Positions 51,060-63,050 of a stretch of DNA of 64,000 nucleotides are shown here, piece by piece. Location: positions 8,045,230-8,109,229 of the forward strand of contig JAQFVV010006215.1 in NCBI GenBank assembly GCA_028023455.1, written 5' to 3'. Below the pieces are notes generated by a model. The model was not told the DNA's origin. It saw only the letters and a list, made by a program, of their open reading frames with translations, and made no database searches. Both the position numbers and the translations under genes were made by a program. Source of the DNA: Epiperipatus broadwayi. Lineage: Eukaryota > Onychophora > Udeonychophora > Euonychophora > Peripatidae. Numbering within the stretch: position 1 is the first letter of the stretch; each line of letters begins with the position of its first letter.

Positions 51060-51758
51060 TGTTGGGTTTGGCTGAATCGCACAATTCAGACTCAAACCAA
51101 TAGTAATATAAAAAATATGAACCCTCACAATTTAATATGTATAATTTAATAAAACATATATACATATTATAGCTGGTTGTGCCGAATGACTGGATCATTT
51201 CCTGCTGTATATGCCTTGTGAGTTCATCTTAACTCTTTCAACTGTACTGAACAGCTCACCTCAAGTTTGTTAAGTGACTCTTCTGGCTGTACTAGATAGC
51301 TTGCCTCAAGTCTGCCATAATTGTAGCAGCTTCTAGTCCTATGGTGGACTTGCCTCACTGTGTAGATGTATCAATAGTGAATATAGTAGAAATATCTTTG
51401 CTGTTGGAAGAGGTTTCAATGGAGAGCATTTTAGTCATTCAGTTAACAAATGTTCTCTCTTTTAAGAGTGAGTATAGTTGTTTAGGTTAGACAGACATTC
51501 TCTGGTTTGCCTCAAAAAAGGCTGACTAGTTAATGCCAGATCCCCTCTCTTACTGTCAGCAATCATATTCAGAGAACCTAACTAATCATAGATTTTATAC
51601 ACGTGTTTACACAGTAGCCATTCTTATGCTTCACCCTTTGTCCATGTTTATACATTGATTAACCACATGTTTTACACTTTGGTTAGTGATAATGAGTGCT
51701 CAATCCGATCAGATAAGGAAGGAATCTGGACAAGTCCACTTCTGAAGACAAGGACACA
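51060..51758 (-). mobile_element. 5' LTR of element F
   Basis: It is the upstream partner (minus strand) of 48163-48872. The left edge is set by the primer site beside it; the right edge is where similarity to the other copy ends (AGTCC.CTT.TGAAG.CAAG..ACA). No clear target duplication was found. Confidence 0.75.
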
Positions 51759-52277
51759 CAAAACAAATAGATAGAACAGGTAAACAAATAAACATAGGAA
51801 ACCTTAATTTATTGATTTATAGAATGGAAGAAAAGAAAATCTCTATTTGATGTAACATGATTAAAAAGATTACTGAATAATCACAGGTGACTAATAGAAA
51901 TCAAATTAGAGCATAGAAATCCTATAAAAAGTTTAAAAAGACCATATAAATAACTAACCTCTTTAATCTTCAGAAATACTTTTCAATAATTTATAAACAG
52001 AACTTGCAAATCATTTAAAAATATTATGAGACTTTGATAATGGTTGAGATTTGAATGGATCAAAAAACAATAAGTAACACTTCTAAGAATAGTTATACAG
52101 ATAGCTAGCTAAAGCAGAATGCTTATTTACATATTAAATATTGATATTATATTTTATAAAGTTATCTCTAATTTACTTTTATCATAGTGTTAATGTATAG
52201 TATATATATATATATTGAAGATCATAATGTATCTAAATGAGAAAATTCTAAATAATTCTAATTGGAAATTAAAACAG

Positions 52278-52508
52278 GCAAAACTCTCTATACGTATTGC
52301 CACTCAGTGCAAGTCAGAGTAATCAATGGATACCAGAAGGGTTGTGCATAAAAAACCCCATCTAGTGCCTACTCATCCAATATCAATCTCCAGACTAGTT
52401 TCTGGCTTGTGGCCTTCGTCAGTGAGGAGCCTTGGATCTGACAGCACTACCCCTAAATCCATTAATTACTCTGACTTGCACTGAGTGGCAATACGTATAG
52501 AGTTTTGC
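52278..52508. mobile_element. CAAAACTCTC TIR element, full copy (231 bp)
   Basis: Terminal inverted repeats of about 53 bp: CAAAACTCTCTATACGTATT and CACTCAGTGCAAGTCAGAGTA at the left have their complements at 52456-52508. No frame. Related copies are at 58202-58295 and 22007-22164, and end fragments lie near 19710-19731 and 21840-21862. Confidence 0.85.
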
Positions 52509-53150
52509 TTGCTTTAATAACATAAGCAAGCATAAGAAATGGTGATCATGTGATGTTTAATTGGAAATTGGAGTCAAAAGTAATTATGGTACAACATAAC
52601 TGATAATGAAATATGGTATTTGAAAAGATCACAATAATAGTCTCATTTTTTAAAAAAATAAACCTATCAGTAAAAAAATATATTCTGGTATAAGCTCAAT
52701 TTTTTTTTCTTACTACATTCCCCACACATTATAATATTCAAATAAGAAAGCTTATGGATAGCAGTTTTGGTTATGGGACTATTATAATACTGAGATCCAC
52801 TGAACAGTTCACTAAGAAACAAAATCTTTTCCAATACACATTCACTAATATGGGCATTTTTTTTTTTGAAAAATAAAAGCTTTTATTTTTTTCCTGTAAT
52901 GGGAATCTGCCATGCATGCTTTAAAATGCAAATGGGTTCCTGTAAAAAAGTATAAAGATTTATAGTAAGGAAGTATGCAGCTCTAGCACAAAGATTTAGA
53001 AGAACATAATATTTGGACTTCTTCATTTTTCATTTCTAAGGGTGAGTTATGTCAAAATTGAAGACTTTGGGGTTTTAAAAAAGATATGTATATATTTATT
53101 TAATAATATTATAATTCAATGTCTGTATTTCTTCAAAGCAATATACGGAA

Positions 53151-53523
53151 TTATATAATTGAATATTTATAAATACAATAATCAGATATATTTTAAAAAT
53201 TTTATTCACTTAGGTACGCTTTCGACTATCCTTGTAGTCTTTGTCAACTAACACTTTGAAAGGCTAACCTTCCCACAATTCCATGATCTTAACATTTGCT
53301 TCCTTCCTGTTAATTAAGTCATGTTTGTATATTAGCATAGCTTCTTTTATTTTTCTTTAACAGGCAGGCAGCAAATGTTAAGATCACGAAATTGTGAGAA
53401 GGTTAGCCTTTCAAAGTGTTAATTGACAAAGACTATGAGGATAGTCGAAAAAAAATGCTTCTAAGTGGATAAAATTTTTAAAATATATCTGATTAATGTA
53501 TTTATAAATATTCAATTATATAA
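53151..53523. mobile_element. Fold-back element, ~160-bp arms
   Basis: TTATATAATTGAATATTTAT at 53151 pairs with ATAAATATTCAATTATATAA ending 53523. Inner pairing includes AAAGGCTAACCTTC against GAAGGTTAGCCTTT-like sequence and GATCTTAACATTTGCT against its complement. The loop is about 47 bp. Confidence 0.88.
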
Positions 53524-53777
53524 TTATGTATATTTATTTGTATATATCCATTTGGGTATTCAAAAGAGGTTTGAGTGCTTGAAGTGACAAAGCTGGATTG
53601 AGACATGAATCTTGAGTTCTAACATTTGCCATTCTATTATTACATGAAAACATGCTGATCATATTTATATTATCTATTATTATTTATCTGTGAATATTTA
53701 CACATAAAAAAATTTAAGGATTATTTGACTGTGTTAATTAAGATTCTTTGCTGAATGTAAAATATAATAATTCTTAC

Positions 53778-53916
53778 CTCAATTTGAATAACCTTTATTT
53801 CTAGTGGAGAGTCTTCATAAATGCTTTTTTCATATTTACCCAATATAAATTGTGGCTGACCTGTTGGGCACACTTTCGTTGATGTAATGTTTATGCTCAC
53901 ATCTGCAATAGAAGAT
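53778..53916 (-). CDS. Cadherin gene exon: EC repeat end, Cys-Pro linker, next EC start
   Basis: The 139-bp exon begins with one base of a split codon after TTTTTTTAG and ends in phase 0 at GAG|GTAAGA. It encodes SSIADVSINITSTKVCP, the final strand of an EC repeat. PTGQPQFILGKYEKSIYEDS follows, where F..GxYxxxxxED matches the first strand and base glutamate of the next repeat. It ends PLEIKVIQIE. In place of the usual DxNDNxP calcium linker there is KVCPTGQP, so this linker is probably calcium-poor or calcium-free. Upstream exons encoding the rest of the ectodomain are not recognised in the remaining 10 kb; they must end in phase 2. Confidence 0.85.
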
Positions 53917-54929
53917 CTAAAAAAACGATTTTATTAAGTTGATAATAAAAAGAGTTATTTGAATCATAATATATATATGTTTATATATTATTTATATTGT
54001 TATTATATAATGACTGCTTTATTAAATTATTTTATTAACAATTAAAGTTGTGACAGTTTAGACACTGAATATAAGTCAAAAGCAAATCATTCATGTATAA
54101 ATTAGCTATTGTGTTTGAGATGATGGACAATTCTGTACAGACAATGCTTTGCATTTTTTTGATTTATAATATGAAATGCGAACATATAAATGTATTAAAG
54201 AATAAAACTAAATTATCCAATATTTTCTAAAAAGAAAATTTTAAGTTTATCTATATATAATTTATGCATTTAGTTTACATTTTTAATCAAAAAACACATT
54301 ACATTAGACAAAGTAGTAAATCAATTAAAATGTAATTAATAATTATTAGTGTTTATACTTTTTATGTTAGAGCAAATCTTACATTTAAAGATAAATTGCT
54401 GCCTTACACTAAACTTCATATTATGATCTCTTTAATTATTTACTCTTTTATACATTATGCCTTATTTTCTGTCTTATTCTTTTTGTAAACATAGTGAAGT
54501 CATATCTTATTGATCTATCTTTTTATATAGTTCTCAAAATAATTCTAAATCTTTCTTCTTGATTTTCATATTAGTATTTATACATCATTATAATTTTTTT
54601 AAGTGCTTAAAATAGATCCTTCATTCCTTATTATTTATTTATTCTTGTTTATTTTACATTTTGTTTCCATTATTCTTCACATCATCTGAAAATCTTCAAG
54701 ATGGTTTTCTTTTCAATAGCAATATCTCTGCTCTATACATTGAAACTAGTTTTATTAATTCTGATCTAACTAATCCACAACATATATTTTACTTTTACTA
54801 AACGTGATTTTTCATTATATTTTCTACATTTTATAGTTTCACACCTTTTGTATACAACTACTTAAAAGCTAGTCATCAATTCATTTTTGACATTTAAATT
54901 GTTCATTGCACTTGCAATATTTATTTTTC

Positions 54930-55451
54930 AAATAGTCTGAACAGGCATTAACCTGTATTCAATGCGCTTTAAAATTCGCAATAATCAAGCATATTTTGCC
55001 GATAAAGGGATCTTCCAAACCACGACACAAGATAGCGATTTTTATAAAGACAAGAATGGTCCATCTTGTCTTTAACCTAAATATCCACTTACATAGGTGA
55101 ATCTGAAGCATCTTGATTTGGAAGCATGAAATAGTTGTTTTCACCACTGTTTAAATCCACTATTTCTTTTACAAATTAACTTACGCGAAATCTTGCAATT
55201 TACAGTGAGTTAATATTACAATTTTACTGTTGTTAAATTCTATACACTACTTCATGCTTCCAAATCAAGATGCTTCAGATTCACCTATATAAGTGGACAT
55301 TTAGATTAAAGTCAAGGTGGACTATTCTTGTCTTTATAAAAATCACTAGCTTGTGTCGTGGTTTGGAAGATCCCTCTATCGGCAAAATATGCTTGATTAT
55401 TGCGAATTTTAAAGCGCAATGAATACAGGTTAATGCCTGTTCAGACTATTT
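54930..55451. mobile_element. Fold-back element, ~205-bp arms
   Basis: AAATAGTCTGAACAGGCATT at 54930 pairs with AATGCCTGTTCAGACTATTT ending 55451. Further matched blocks: GCTTGATTATTGCGAATTTT, GATCTTCCAAACCACGACAC and GAAGCATCTTGATTTGGAAG. The loop is about 110 bp. The frame at 54959-55147 is a by-product. Confidence 0.9.
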
Positions 55452-56436
55452 ACATAAGCTTTCTGTGTGCTATATAAATTAATTACTACTTCTCAATTAT
55501 TTTAATTCTAAATCTCCTAACATAATTTCTGTTACTACCTGAAACGGTTTTAATATCATTCAAAAGGCAATTTCATCATGGTTTCTTCTTTCTTTTAAGA
55601 CAATACATTACTCATTTTTTTCTAATAAATATGTTCAAGATATAATCTTGTGTTATCTCTTATTTAATCTTGCCTTTGATATAATTTGCTTTAATTTTTT
55701 TTCATTAATCTTTTTTTTTAATTAGCTTCCAAAATGCTAATGGCCTCTCTAGTGTATTTCTTTTTATCAAAATCTCTGCTTCACAGCTTCTAAAAATATT
55801 AAATTTTAGCAACATTTCAACTTTATTTTTCCAAGTGAAATTTAGTCTTTAAAAAAAATTTTTTTTGTTGTATTGCATTTTTTTTTTTTAAATTAAACTA
55901 TAACAGTTATAAAAATAAAACAATTGCTACAGTGTACCTACACTTCTTGCTAAATTCTACTTATATCTTTATAGCTTTTGGCCATTTTAATTTTCACATA
56001 TTAATCAAATTTTTATTTGCATCAAATGATGTTTTTTGTTAATTTTATTTATAGACCTAATTATAATGGGATATCTTTTTCTAAATTTCCAAACATTGTT
56101 ACCATATCTGGATGTATGTAAACAACTGCAAACAAACAGAGCTCATAGATTAAAATATTATCTGCAAGTAATTAATTTACTTAAAACTAATCACCTTTCT
56201 TCTACTTCAGTTCTGCCTTCTAATAATTATTCAAACTTATACTTAGATGGCAGAACTGAGACAGATTTTTTACATTAATTTATTTAATTGCATGGATCAT
56301 AATAATTTATTTATTTAATTATAGATTATTTTATTTAGTAATGATTCTCTCTTGCTATCTCCCCCCCCCCCCCAACTTAATATTCTTATTATAAATTGTA
56401 AATTACAATATAACAATTCGTCTGTTGCTAAAACAG

Positions 56437-56772
56437 AATCTTTAATAAATAAAAATAACTATTGCCAAGCGCTTTCAACTCCTATGAGTTATTATCAAAG
56501 CAGTATAAAAAAATTCTAAGCGATAAATTCAACGTTTCATTGCATTGGTACTAATCTGAAAGCTGGTTAATTTTGAATTCATAGCACAAGATAAATTCAT
56601 CTTGTGCTATGAATTCAAAATTAACCAGCTTTCCGGTTAGTTGTTCCTGGTCAGTGCAATGAAACGTTGAATTTTTCGCTTAGGAGGAAAATAGGAGTTT
56701 TTTTATACTGCCTTGATAATAACTCATAGGAGTTGAAAGCGCTTGGCAATAGTTATTTATTTATTAAAGATT
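56437..56772. mobile_element. Fold-back element with a 6-base loop
   Basis: Outer arms pair AATCTTTAATAAATA.AAATA with its complement ending 56772. The centre ATTCATAGCACAAGAT (to 56592) pairs perfectly with ATCTTGTGCTATGAAT (from 56599) around AAATTC. CAAGCGCTTTCAACTCCTAT and AACGTTTCATTGCA also pair. This is nearly a perfect 330-bp palindrome. Confidence 0.9.
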
Positions 56773-58201
56773 CTCTTTTTTAGTAATTGACAAATTGTTA
56801 TATTGAAATTTATAAGTTATATTAAGAGAAGTATTACATTTATTTACTATTATAAATTGTATGATATTAAAGAACTGATTTGAAATTCTTAAAGATTTAT
56901 TTAATGGTATCGAAAGCTAATTTAACCATAAACATATCAGTTTCATATCCAAAAACAACAACAACAAAAACGAATATATTTTTTAAAACTTTTCTTAGTC
57001 AAAAAAATCAGTCTAAGAATGTTTATATGTGCAGTGAATGATTTTATTTACTGAGTCAATTGCTCAAAATTCTAAATGTTTAATATCTAATAATTTTTAA
57101 TAATCTAACTTATTTAATTACAAAATCACACCGAATGCTCAAACTCTTTCCCCACAATATATTAAATTAATACTAAAATAAGTATGACAAACATTTCCCA
57201 AAACTTCTAATTTTCCTATCATAATTTATAATTAAGTATTTATAATATGAATGCTGCTAAAAAACTTATTTACATCAGTAATTAGAAAATTAATTTATAA
57301 CAACTGATTAACTTTTTAATTCTATTAATTATTTACAGTACTTATAAGTGGCAATTAGCTGTTAAAGGCTAAAACAAATCTTAATTTTATTTTATTTAAA
57401 TCCTTTGTTGACAGTCACTAATACTTCTATTAACTAGAATATGTATTTTATTTAATGCTAATTATTTTATTTAAAAAAAATCTTTATATAAAGAAATAAG
57501 ATTCTTAACAAATATTTTTTTTGAGTAGTTTTATATATATATTTTTTCTTTTTTCTTTTATTGGAAATTATATGTTATGAGGGGTAGCAATAGAATGCTT
57601 TAATTTAGACATCAAAACACTGAAGATTTAATAGTAGTATCTTAGATAAGATAGTCACTATTGTTTAAATATTTATATTTTTAATCTTATTGATGTTAAA
57701 AAATAAAAAATTATCTACATCATATTCAAATACTATACATTCATTTGAAGCAATCCTCTCCGGATCTAATTTGATTGAAAAACTGTTTTCATTTTAATTT
57801 ATTTAAATAATAATCATAGAAAGTTTAATAAATGCTTTGCACAATAGTATGTTACTGAAGGTTTAAAAGTAATTAATTATTCACATAATCTAAAACAGAA
57901 CTTTTCAAACATTTTCCATTAGCAATGTATAAAATAGGTACACAGATCAAATATTTATTGATAATAAATCAAAATGAAATTTATATTAAAACAATTCTTT
58001 GGTATACATACAATTTTGCCATTTACTAAAAGTGAAATAAATCTGCTATCTAATGAAATAAATGTGCTTGTTAGATAAATATTTGATACTGCAAAATAGT
58101 GAATACAGAGATGATCAACATTTTTGATTTTATAATCATCAATACTGAGAATGACGCTTTGCATAAATGCATAATACAAAAGCATTTCAGAAATTCACAG
58201 A

Positions 58202-58295
58202 GGCAAAACTCTCCATACACTAGCGCCACTCAGTGCATGCCAGAGTAATCAATGGATACAGGAAGATTTGTACTACTATATGGAGAATTTTGCCT
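58202..58295. mobile_element. CAAAACTCTC TIR element, short copy
   Basis: GGCAAAACTCTCCATAC at the left pairs with TATGGAGAATTTTGCC at the right. CACTCAGTGCATGCCAGAGTA and ATCAATGGATAC match the full copy at 52278. The centre is deleted. The right flank shares AAGCATAA.GAATGGTG with the flank of the full copy. Confidence 0.8.
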
Positions 58296-60482
58296 CTCTG
58301 AAAACAGCATGTGTAAGCATAAAGAATGGTGGTTATGTGATGTTTGATGTGACATTTCAGAAATTGTTGGAAATTCTGTCCTAATTCCAAACTACAATTC
58401 ATTTAATAATTTTTTAAAAAAAAATTCAAATTATAAATCTTACTTGATAACTCAGCAAATTCTTAGTGAACTTTTAATGACAGATAAGTATGCTTTATGC
58501 AGCCAGTTTTCTTTTTTAGAATCAAAATTTTAAGCAAAGTCAAATGCATTTGCTTTAAATTTTGTACAAATCATTGACAGTGCAATGTGAAAATAAAATA
58601 TTTTAAATAGATACTCTAGTTTGTTTAGAGGGATTGGTAGATCAAATCTGAAATATGTTATCAGTTCATATGTATGGGATTTGGCAGTATACACTAAAAA
58701 GTGTTTTAGCGATCTTTTCAAATTGAAATAAAAACAAATTTTATTATAAAAGTTTTCTTTTTTAAAAAGTATATGAAATTTTTTCCTTGATTGTAAAAGT
58801 TATTTTTTTTAAAATGCTTTCCAAATAAATGATTATATTGTAAATGATCTTTAATACACATGATTTTAATTTTAAATATTAAGCTGACATTTGGAATACA
58901 TGTACTTGCAAATAATCTGAATGCTAAAAACTTAAAAATAATATATATAATTTTATTTTTATAATAAACATTTTTATTTACTGTGGACTAAACACTCTAA
59001 AAATAATTATTTCTTCACAAGGGATTGAACTAATAAATTTCTAGATCTCTTCCTCATGTTTTTATTTCTGCTCCATCAAAAATATAACAACTTTATTTTT
59101 AATTTCAAGAATTTATTTAAACCTTATTTTGTTGGCATCCATTTTATCTCTGAACGTAGTAATAAGCTTTTGTAATCAGAATTCATGCCTTTGCAAAGAT
59201 TTGAGAATGAATGATTGTTAAGGAGATGGATTTGAATAAAGTTAATGATTTTGATAGTATTGTGAAGCACTACATGTAACTGTTGATGTTTTTTTTAAAA
59301 TCTATGAGTGCATCCTAATGGGTAATGTTCATTCTCACTAGATTTCTGCTAGAAATGTAACATTCATATCCATGATTACTTCAAGACTATTTGTAGAGAT
59401 TCAACACAATTTTTTCACTGTAAATATGTAAAAAAAATTATTGACTTTAAAATATATATCTTCTTCTCTTATATTGCCTTTTCAAAGAGTAATAAAACAA
59501 GAATTCTTCATTTGCAATTATATGTTGGACTACTTTCATTATCTAGAATTAATTGTTAAATGGAATTAAGAAAGATTCAAACTTTATTTCAAACCTTCAA
59601 AGACATTTAATTGTTAGTAATAGAACACAAATTAATTTATAAACAACATTTTGAATGATATTCTTATTTTTTCTCTAGTTGTTGCTCCTAATAAGTAAAA
59701 ATACTTGTGAGGATAGAACCAGGAACATTTGGATTTATGAATTCTAAATTTAAAATATTCTAACTAACTGGACTATCCCATTAATCGCAACAGTCAATAA
59801 AAATTTTATGTACTCACTTATGAGGGTCTGCTTGGTGTCTCCATTTTTTATTAAAAGCACACTTAATTAATCCATTTTTAGACATAATGAATTATCATAT
59901 CAGATTATTTCTAAATTTATTTGCCTGTCATATGAACAGCTTCTTTAAATTTTATCATGTATGCTTCCTTTATAATCACAGATAAAGTAACATCCATGCC
60001 ATATTAGAACAATCATGTTTCATTTAACTAAATTACACACTTTGGGCTGTCTTTAGCCTGATAATAAGTTGCTAGAGTCAGTCGTTATCAATTTCAAAAT
60101 TATTTTGGAAACAGTATTATTCAATATTTTTTATATTTTTCCCCATGAACAATTTCTGATATTTTAATAGCAGCAAAGTTTTTAAGTATATGCAGTTAAA
60201 TGATAAGTTTTATAATATACAACTAAGTACTTAAGTACTCGTTGTTGGCAGCAATTCATTTTTCAAAGCATTGTTTTTCTTTATTTTAAAATATTCCTTT
60301 AGTCTAAATGCAATACACTGCATGTTTAGTATTAAGATATTTTAAATTGGCTGATTTTAAGCTCTTCAGAAACAAAACTTCATTACAATTAAACAAAGAG
60401 GTTTTTTCAGATCATCATGGTCATTAAAAAAAATTAACATATTTCCTTTTTTATCTTTCCTATTGTATTGTCAAATCCATAT

Positions 60483-61250
60483 AATATCATCTATTTCTTT
60501 ATTACTTTTACAATGCTTTTTTTACAATCTAATATGACAGTTTCGATTGCCGAAGTAATCTTCTTCAGCACTATAACAAACATAATACAAATATATGAAT
60601 ATAAATATACATAAACATATAATTTTACATTTTATATATACACAACTTATAATCATTATTTAATTATTACCATTTATGTATTATACATTTTATAACTTTT
60701 TATGTTCTATATTTATCAATTAATACTTCCCATAATCATATATATATATATATTATTTTTATTTCATTTATTTTTTATTTTACTCTTATTAATCTTTTAA
60801 ATATTTAGCTCTAACATTATATCATTTATATTTAAATTATTATTATTCATGTTAAAATTATTCATATACATATTGAATGTTAATACAATGAATAATAATA
60901 ATGTAAAGTATAAAAGATATAATGTTAGAGTTAAATATTTTAAAGATTAATAAGAATAAAATAAAAAATAAATGAAATAAAAATAATATATGATTATAGG
61001 AAGTATTAATTGATAAATATAGAATATATAAAAGAGTAAGATGTATAATATATAAAAGGTAATAATTAAATAATGAATATAAGATGTTTATATATAAAAT
61101 GCAAAATTAGATGTTCATGTATATTTATAGTCATGTATTTGTATTATGCTTGTTATAGTCATGAAGAAGATTGCTGGGATAATCGAAACTTGTCATATTA
61201 GGTTGTAAAAAAAAGCATTGTAAAAGTAATAAAGAACATAGGATGATATT
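60483..61250. mobile_element. Large AT-rich fold-back element, ~380-bp arms
   Basis: AATATCATCTATTTCTTTAT at 60483 pairs with the GTAATAAAGAACATAGGATGATATT end at 61250 with a few mismatches. Inner blocks TTACAATGCTTTTTTTACAA, CTAATATGACA, TCGATT.CC and GAAGTAATCTTCTTCA-like sequence pair likewise. It consists mainly of A and T. No transposase. Confidence 0.82.
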
Positions 61251-61862
61251 TTATTTTTCTTGCCAATTTAATTTACTACAATCAGGTAGCAAAGGTTCTG
61301 ATGCGCTGCCATCGGTAGTTTTACCTCTTCTGTCTAAATTTAATCACTTATAACTAAAAAATATTTTTGTCATATAAATAAATATTTCTAACAATTTTTC
61401 AGTTTATAAAATTATATTTGTTTGTGTTTAATACAGCAGTAAAAGTTTAAGAAATTATATTAAAAGGTTGTTTTTATTCATTATGTTTCTATAAAACAGA
61501 GAGATAACAGCAATTTTTAAAAACAAACATTATGCTGAGGAATTATGATAGGAAAATATTTACTTTTTATTTTCTGTAATTAAAAGTTTTGTTTCTTTAA
61601 AAGCAGAAAACTTTGTATGTTCAATAAAAACATTGTGATTCATAACATACAATAGTCTCAAATTTAAGCCGAGATATTTCTGACAGTGTTTGCTAGTGTT
61701 GCATAGTGTAACAACACGTGCAATGCAAAGAGTACATAATGTGTATTCAGAAGCTAAGGCTGCAAGTAAGTCACATGGTGCAATACAGGCAAACACTGCA
61801 AGAAATGCCTCAAATTTATTATATATTTGATTTTGAATTAAGTTTTGGTCATTGTGTATACA

Positions 61863-62446
61863 TGCTATATACGTGTATAATAATGTTTTGTTAAAAGAAA
61901 ATTATACGTATATAATAATTAATGTTTTATTAAAATAAGTTTTATTAAAAGAAATAGACAGGAATTTTGTAATTAAATTTGGTACGCTATTAAAGATAAG
62001 CGCTTCAGATCAGAAACTAATTAAGCAGCTAGATTAAAAGTGCTGATTACTAAAAGTAGACAATAGCTGAAAATTAATTGGTTTCTGAAACATTCCTTAA
62101 CAAGAAAAAAAAGGAACAAAAAATAACTAAGCAGCACTTGTAGCGGAGAACTCATTGAATGCACACGAAGGTCAAGAGTTTTAACTTAGCAACGGAACAA
62201 ACCCAGTGAATTCCACCACTGAAGGTTAAAAAGTGGACCTAGGAACTTTGCAGGCCTCACCGGTCTATATTATGTTTTCTTTGTATGCCTTCATGGCCAG
62301 CGTTCGTAAGTTAAACTTAATTGTCTTATAACTATATATATGTACTATTATTTATCCGACTGTTAATTCTATTAACTATTTGTATAATCATTTGGTTTCT
62401 GCTGTCTATTTACCTGATGGTTAAGCCGAGTGAGTGGCTGTACACA
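61863..62446 (+). mobile_element. 5' LTR of element D
   Basis: It starts TGCTATATACGTG and matches the sequence from 63633 to the window end with only a handful of differences in about 368 comparable bases (for example c/t in TATA(C/T)GTG and GGAACAAACC/GGATTAAACC). It ends near CTGTACACA, just before the primer-binding site. Length is about 584 bp. Near identity of the LTRs indicates a recent insertion. Confidence 0.9.
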
Positions 62447-62455
62447 GCAGAAAAT

Positions 62456-62749
62456 TGGCGCAGTTAATCGACAGGATACGTTCCAGTAGAAAAATCTGGT
62501 GCAATTTAGAAACAGTAGTGGATTCAAATTGAATTGTATAACATAGAGAAAGGTACAAGGAAATTGAGAATCGAAGTCCGGGTGAATATAGAATTGGTAG
62601 TCGGAAAAATTGTTTTAGTAAGCGTATTAACAGTAATTTGTTTTAGTAAGCGTATTAATAGAAATTTGTCTCAGTAAGCGTGTTTAATAGTTATCTCGTA
62701 GCGAAATAGAAATTTTTTTTTCAAAAAAAAAAAAAAAGCAAAATAGAAA
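62456..62749 (+). other. Primer-binding site and leader of element D
   Basis: TGGCGCAGTTAATCGACAGG starts at 62456, ten bases after the LTR, and has the form of a tRNA primer site. The leader holds three tandem ~29-bp units (TTTTAGTAAGCGTATTAA type) at about 62611-62690 and an A run before the gag start. Confidence 0.75.
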
Positions 62750-63050
62750 ATGATGACATCAGTGCCTCAGGTAACAATTAACGAGTTCAACGTTAATAAC
62801 CCTTTTGATTGGCCAATTTATCTTAAGAGAATCGAGAAACTATTTTTGATTAATGGTACGACAAGCGACCCCATTAAAGTTGCCACGTTATTGTGTTATG
62901 CTGGGCAACAAGTAATCGAAATAGAAAATAGACTCTGTGATCACGAAGAGCCAGAGAATTTGCCATATAATGTAGTTACGGGGAAATTAAATAATTTTTT
63001 CAGTCCCCAGCCTTCGAAGCATGTCTCAAGACTACACTTCAGAAACCGAA
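62750..63050 (+). pseudogene. gag: N-terminal gag fragment of element D
   Basis: The frame begins MMTSVPQVTINEFNV and continues FDWPIYLKRIEKLF, GTTSDPIKVATLLCYAGQQV and LNNFFSPQPSKHVSRLHF. This is the N-terminal capsid region of K02A2.6-like Gypsy gag proteins (W..Y..R...F..., F.P..S...). The homology stops around RLHFRNRR, where an internal deletion joins it to pol-tail sequence in another frame. The same frame runs on to 63103 without meaning. Zinc knuckles, protease, RT, RNase H and integrase core are deleted. Confidence 0.8.

Larger units (their letters stand above)
44545..53777 (-). other. Cadherin intron, 9.2 kb
   Basis: It contains two hAT-type MITEs (46672-47056, 47209-47625), the LTR element F (48163-51758), a CAAAACTCTC TIR element (52278-52508) and a fold-back element (53151-53523). 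The 44600-46650 stretch holds only AT-rich sequence with nothing I recognise. Confidence 0.75.
53917..61862 (-). other. Upstream cadherin intron or flank
   Basis: No exon was identified. It contains fold-back elements at 54930-55451, 56437-56772 and 60483-61250, and a TIR element at 58202-58295. The rest, including 57000-58200 and 58450-60400, is AT-rich with nothing recognised. Confidence 0.6.

Noticed and set aside
58440-58510. GTAAGA donor-like site on the minus strand as an upstream exon end
   Set aside because: The required phase runs into a TGA three codons upstream, leaving no plausible exon.
59805-59890. Possible extra cadherin exon on the minus strand (..KKWRHQADPHK before a GTGAGT donor) in the right phase
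   Set aside because: The donor and phase would fit the exon at 53916, but there is no usable acceptor or pyrimidine tract after the in-frame stop. The peptide does not match an EC repeat, apart from a loose resemblance to the AxDxGxP segment.
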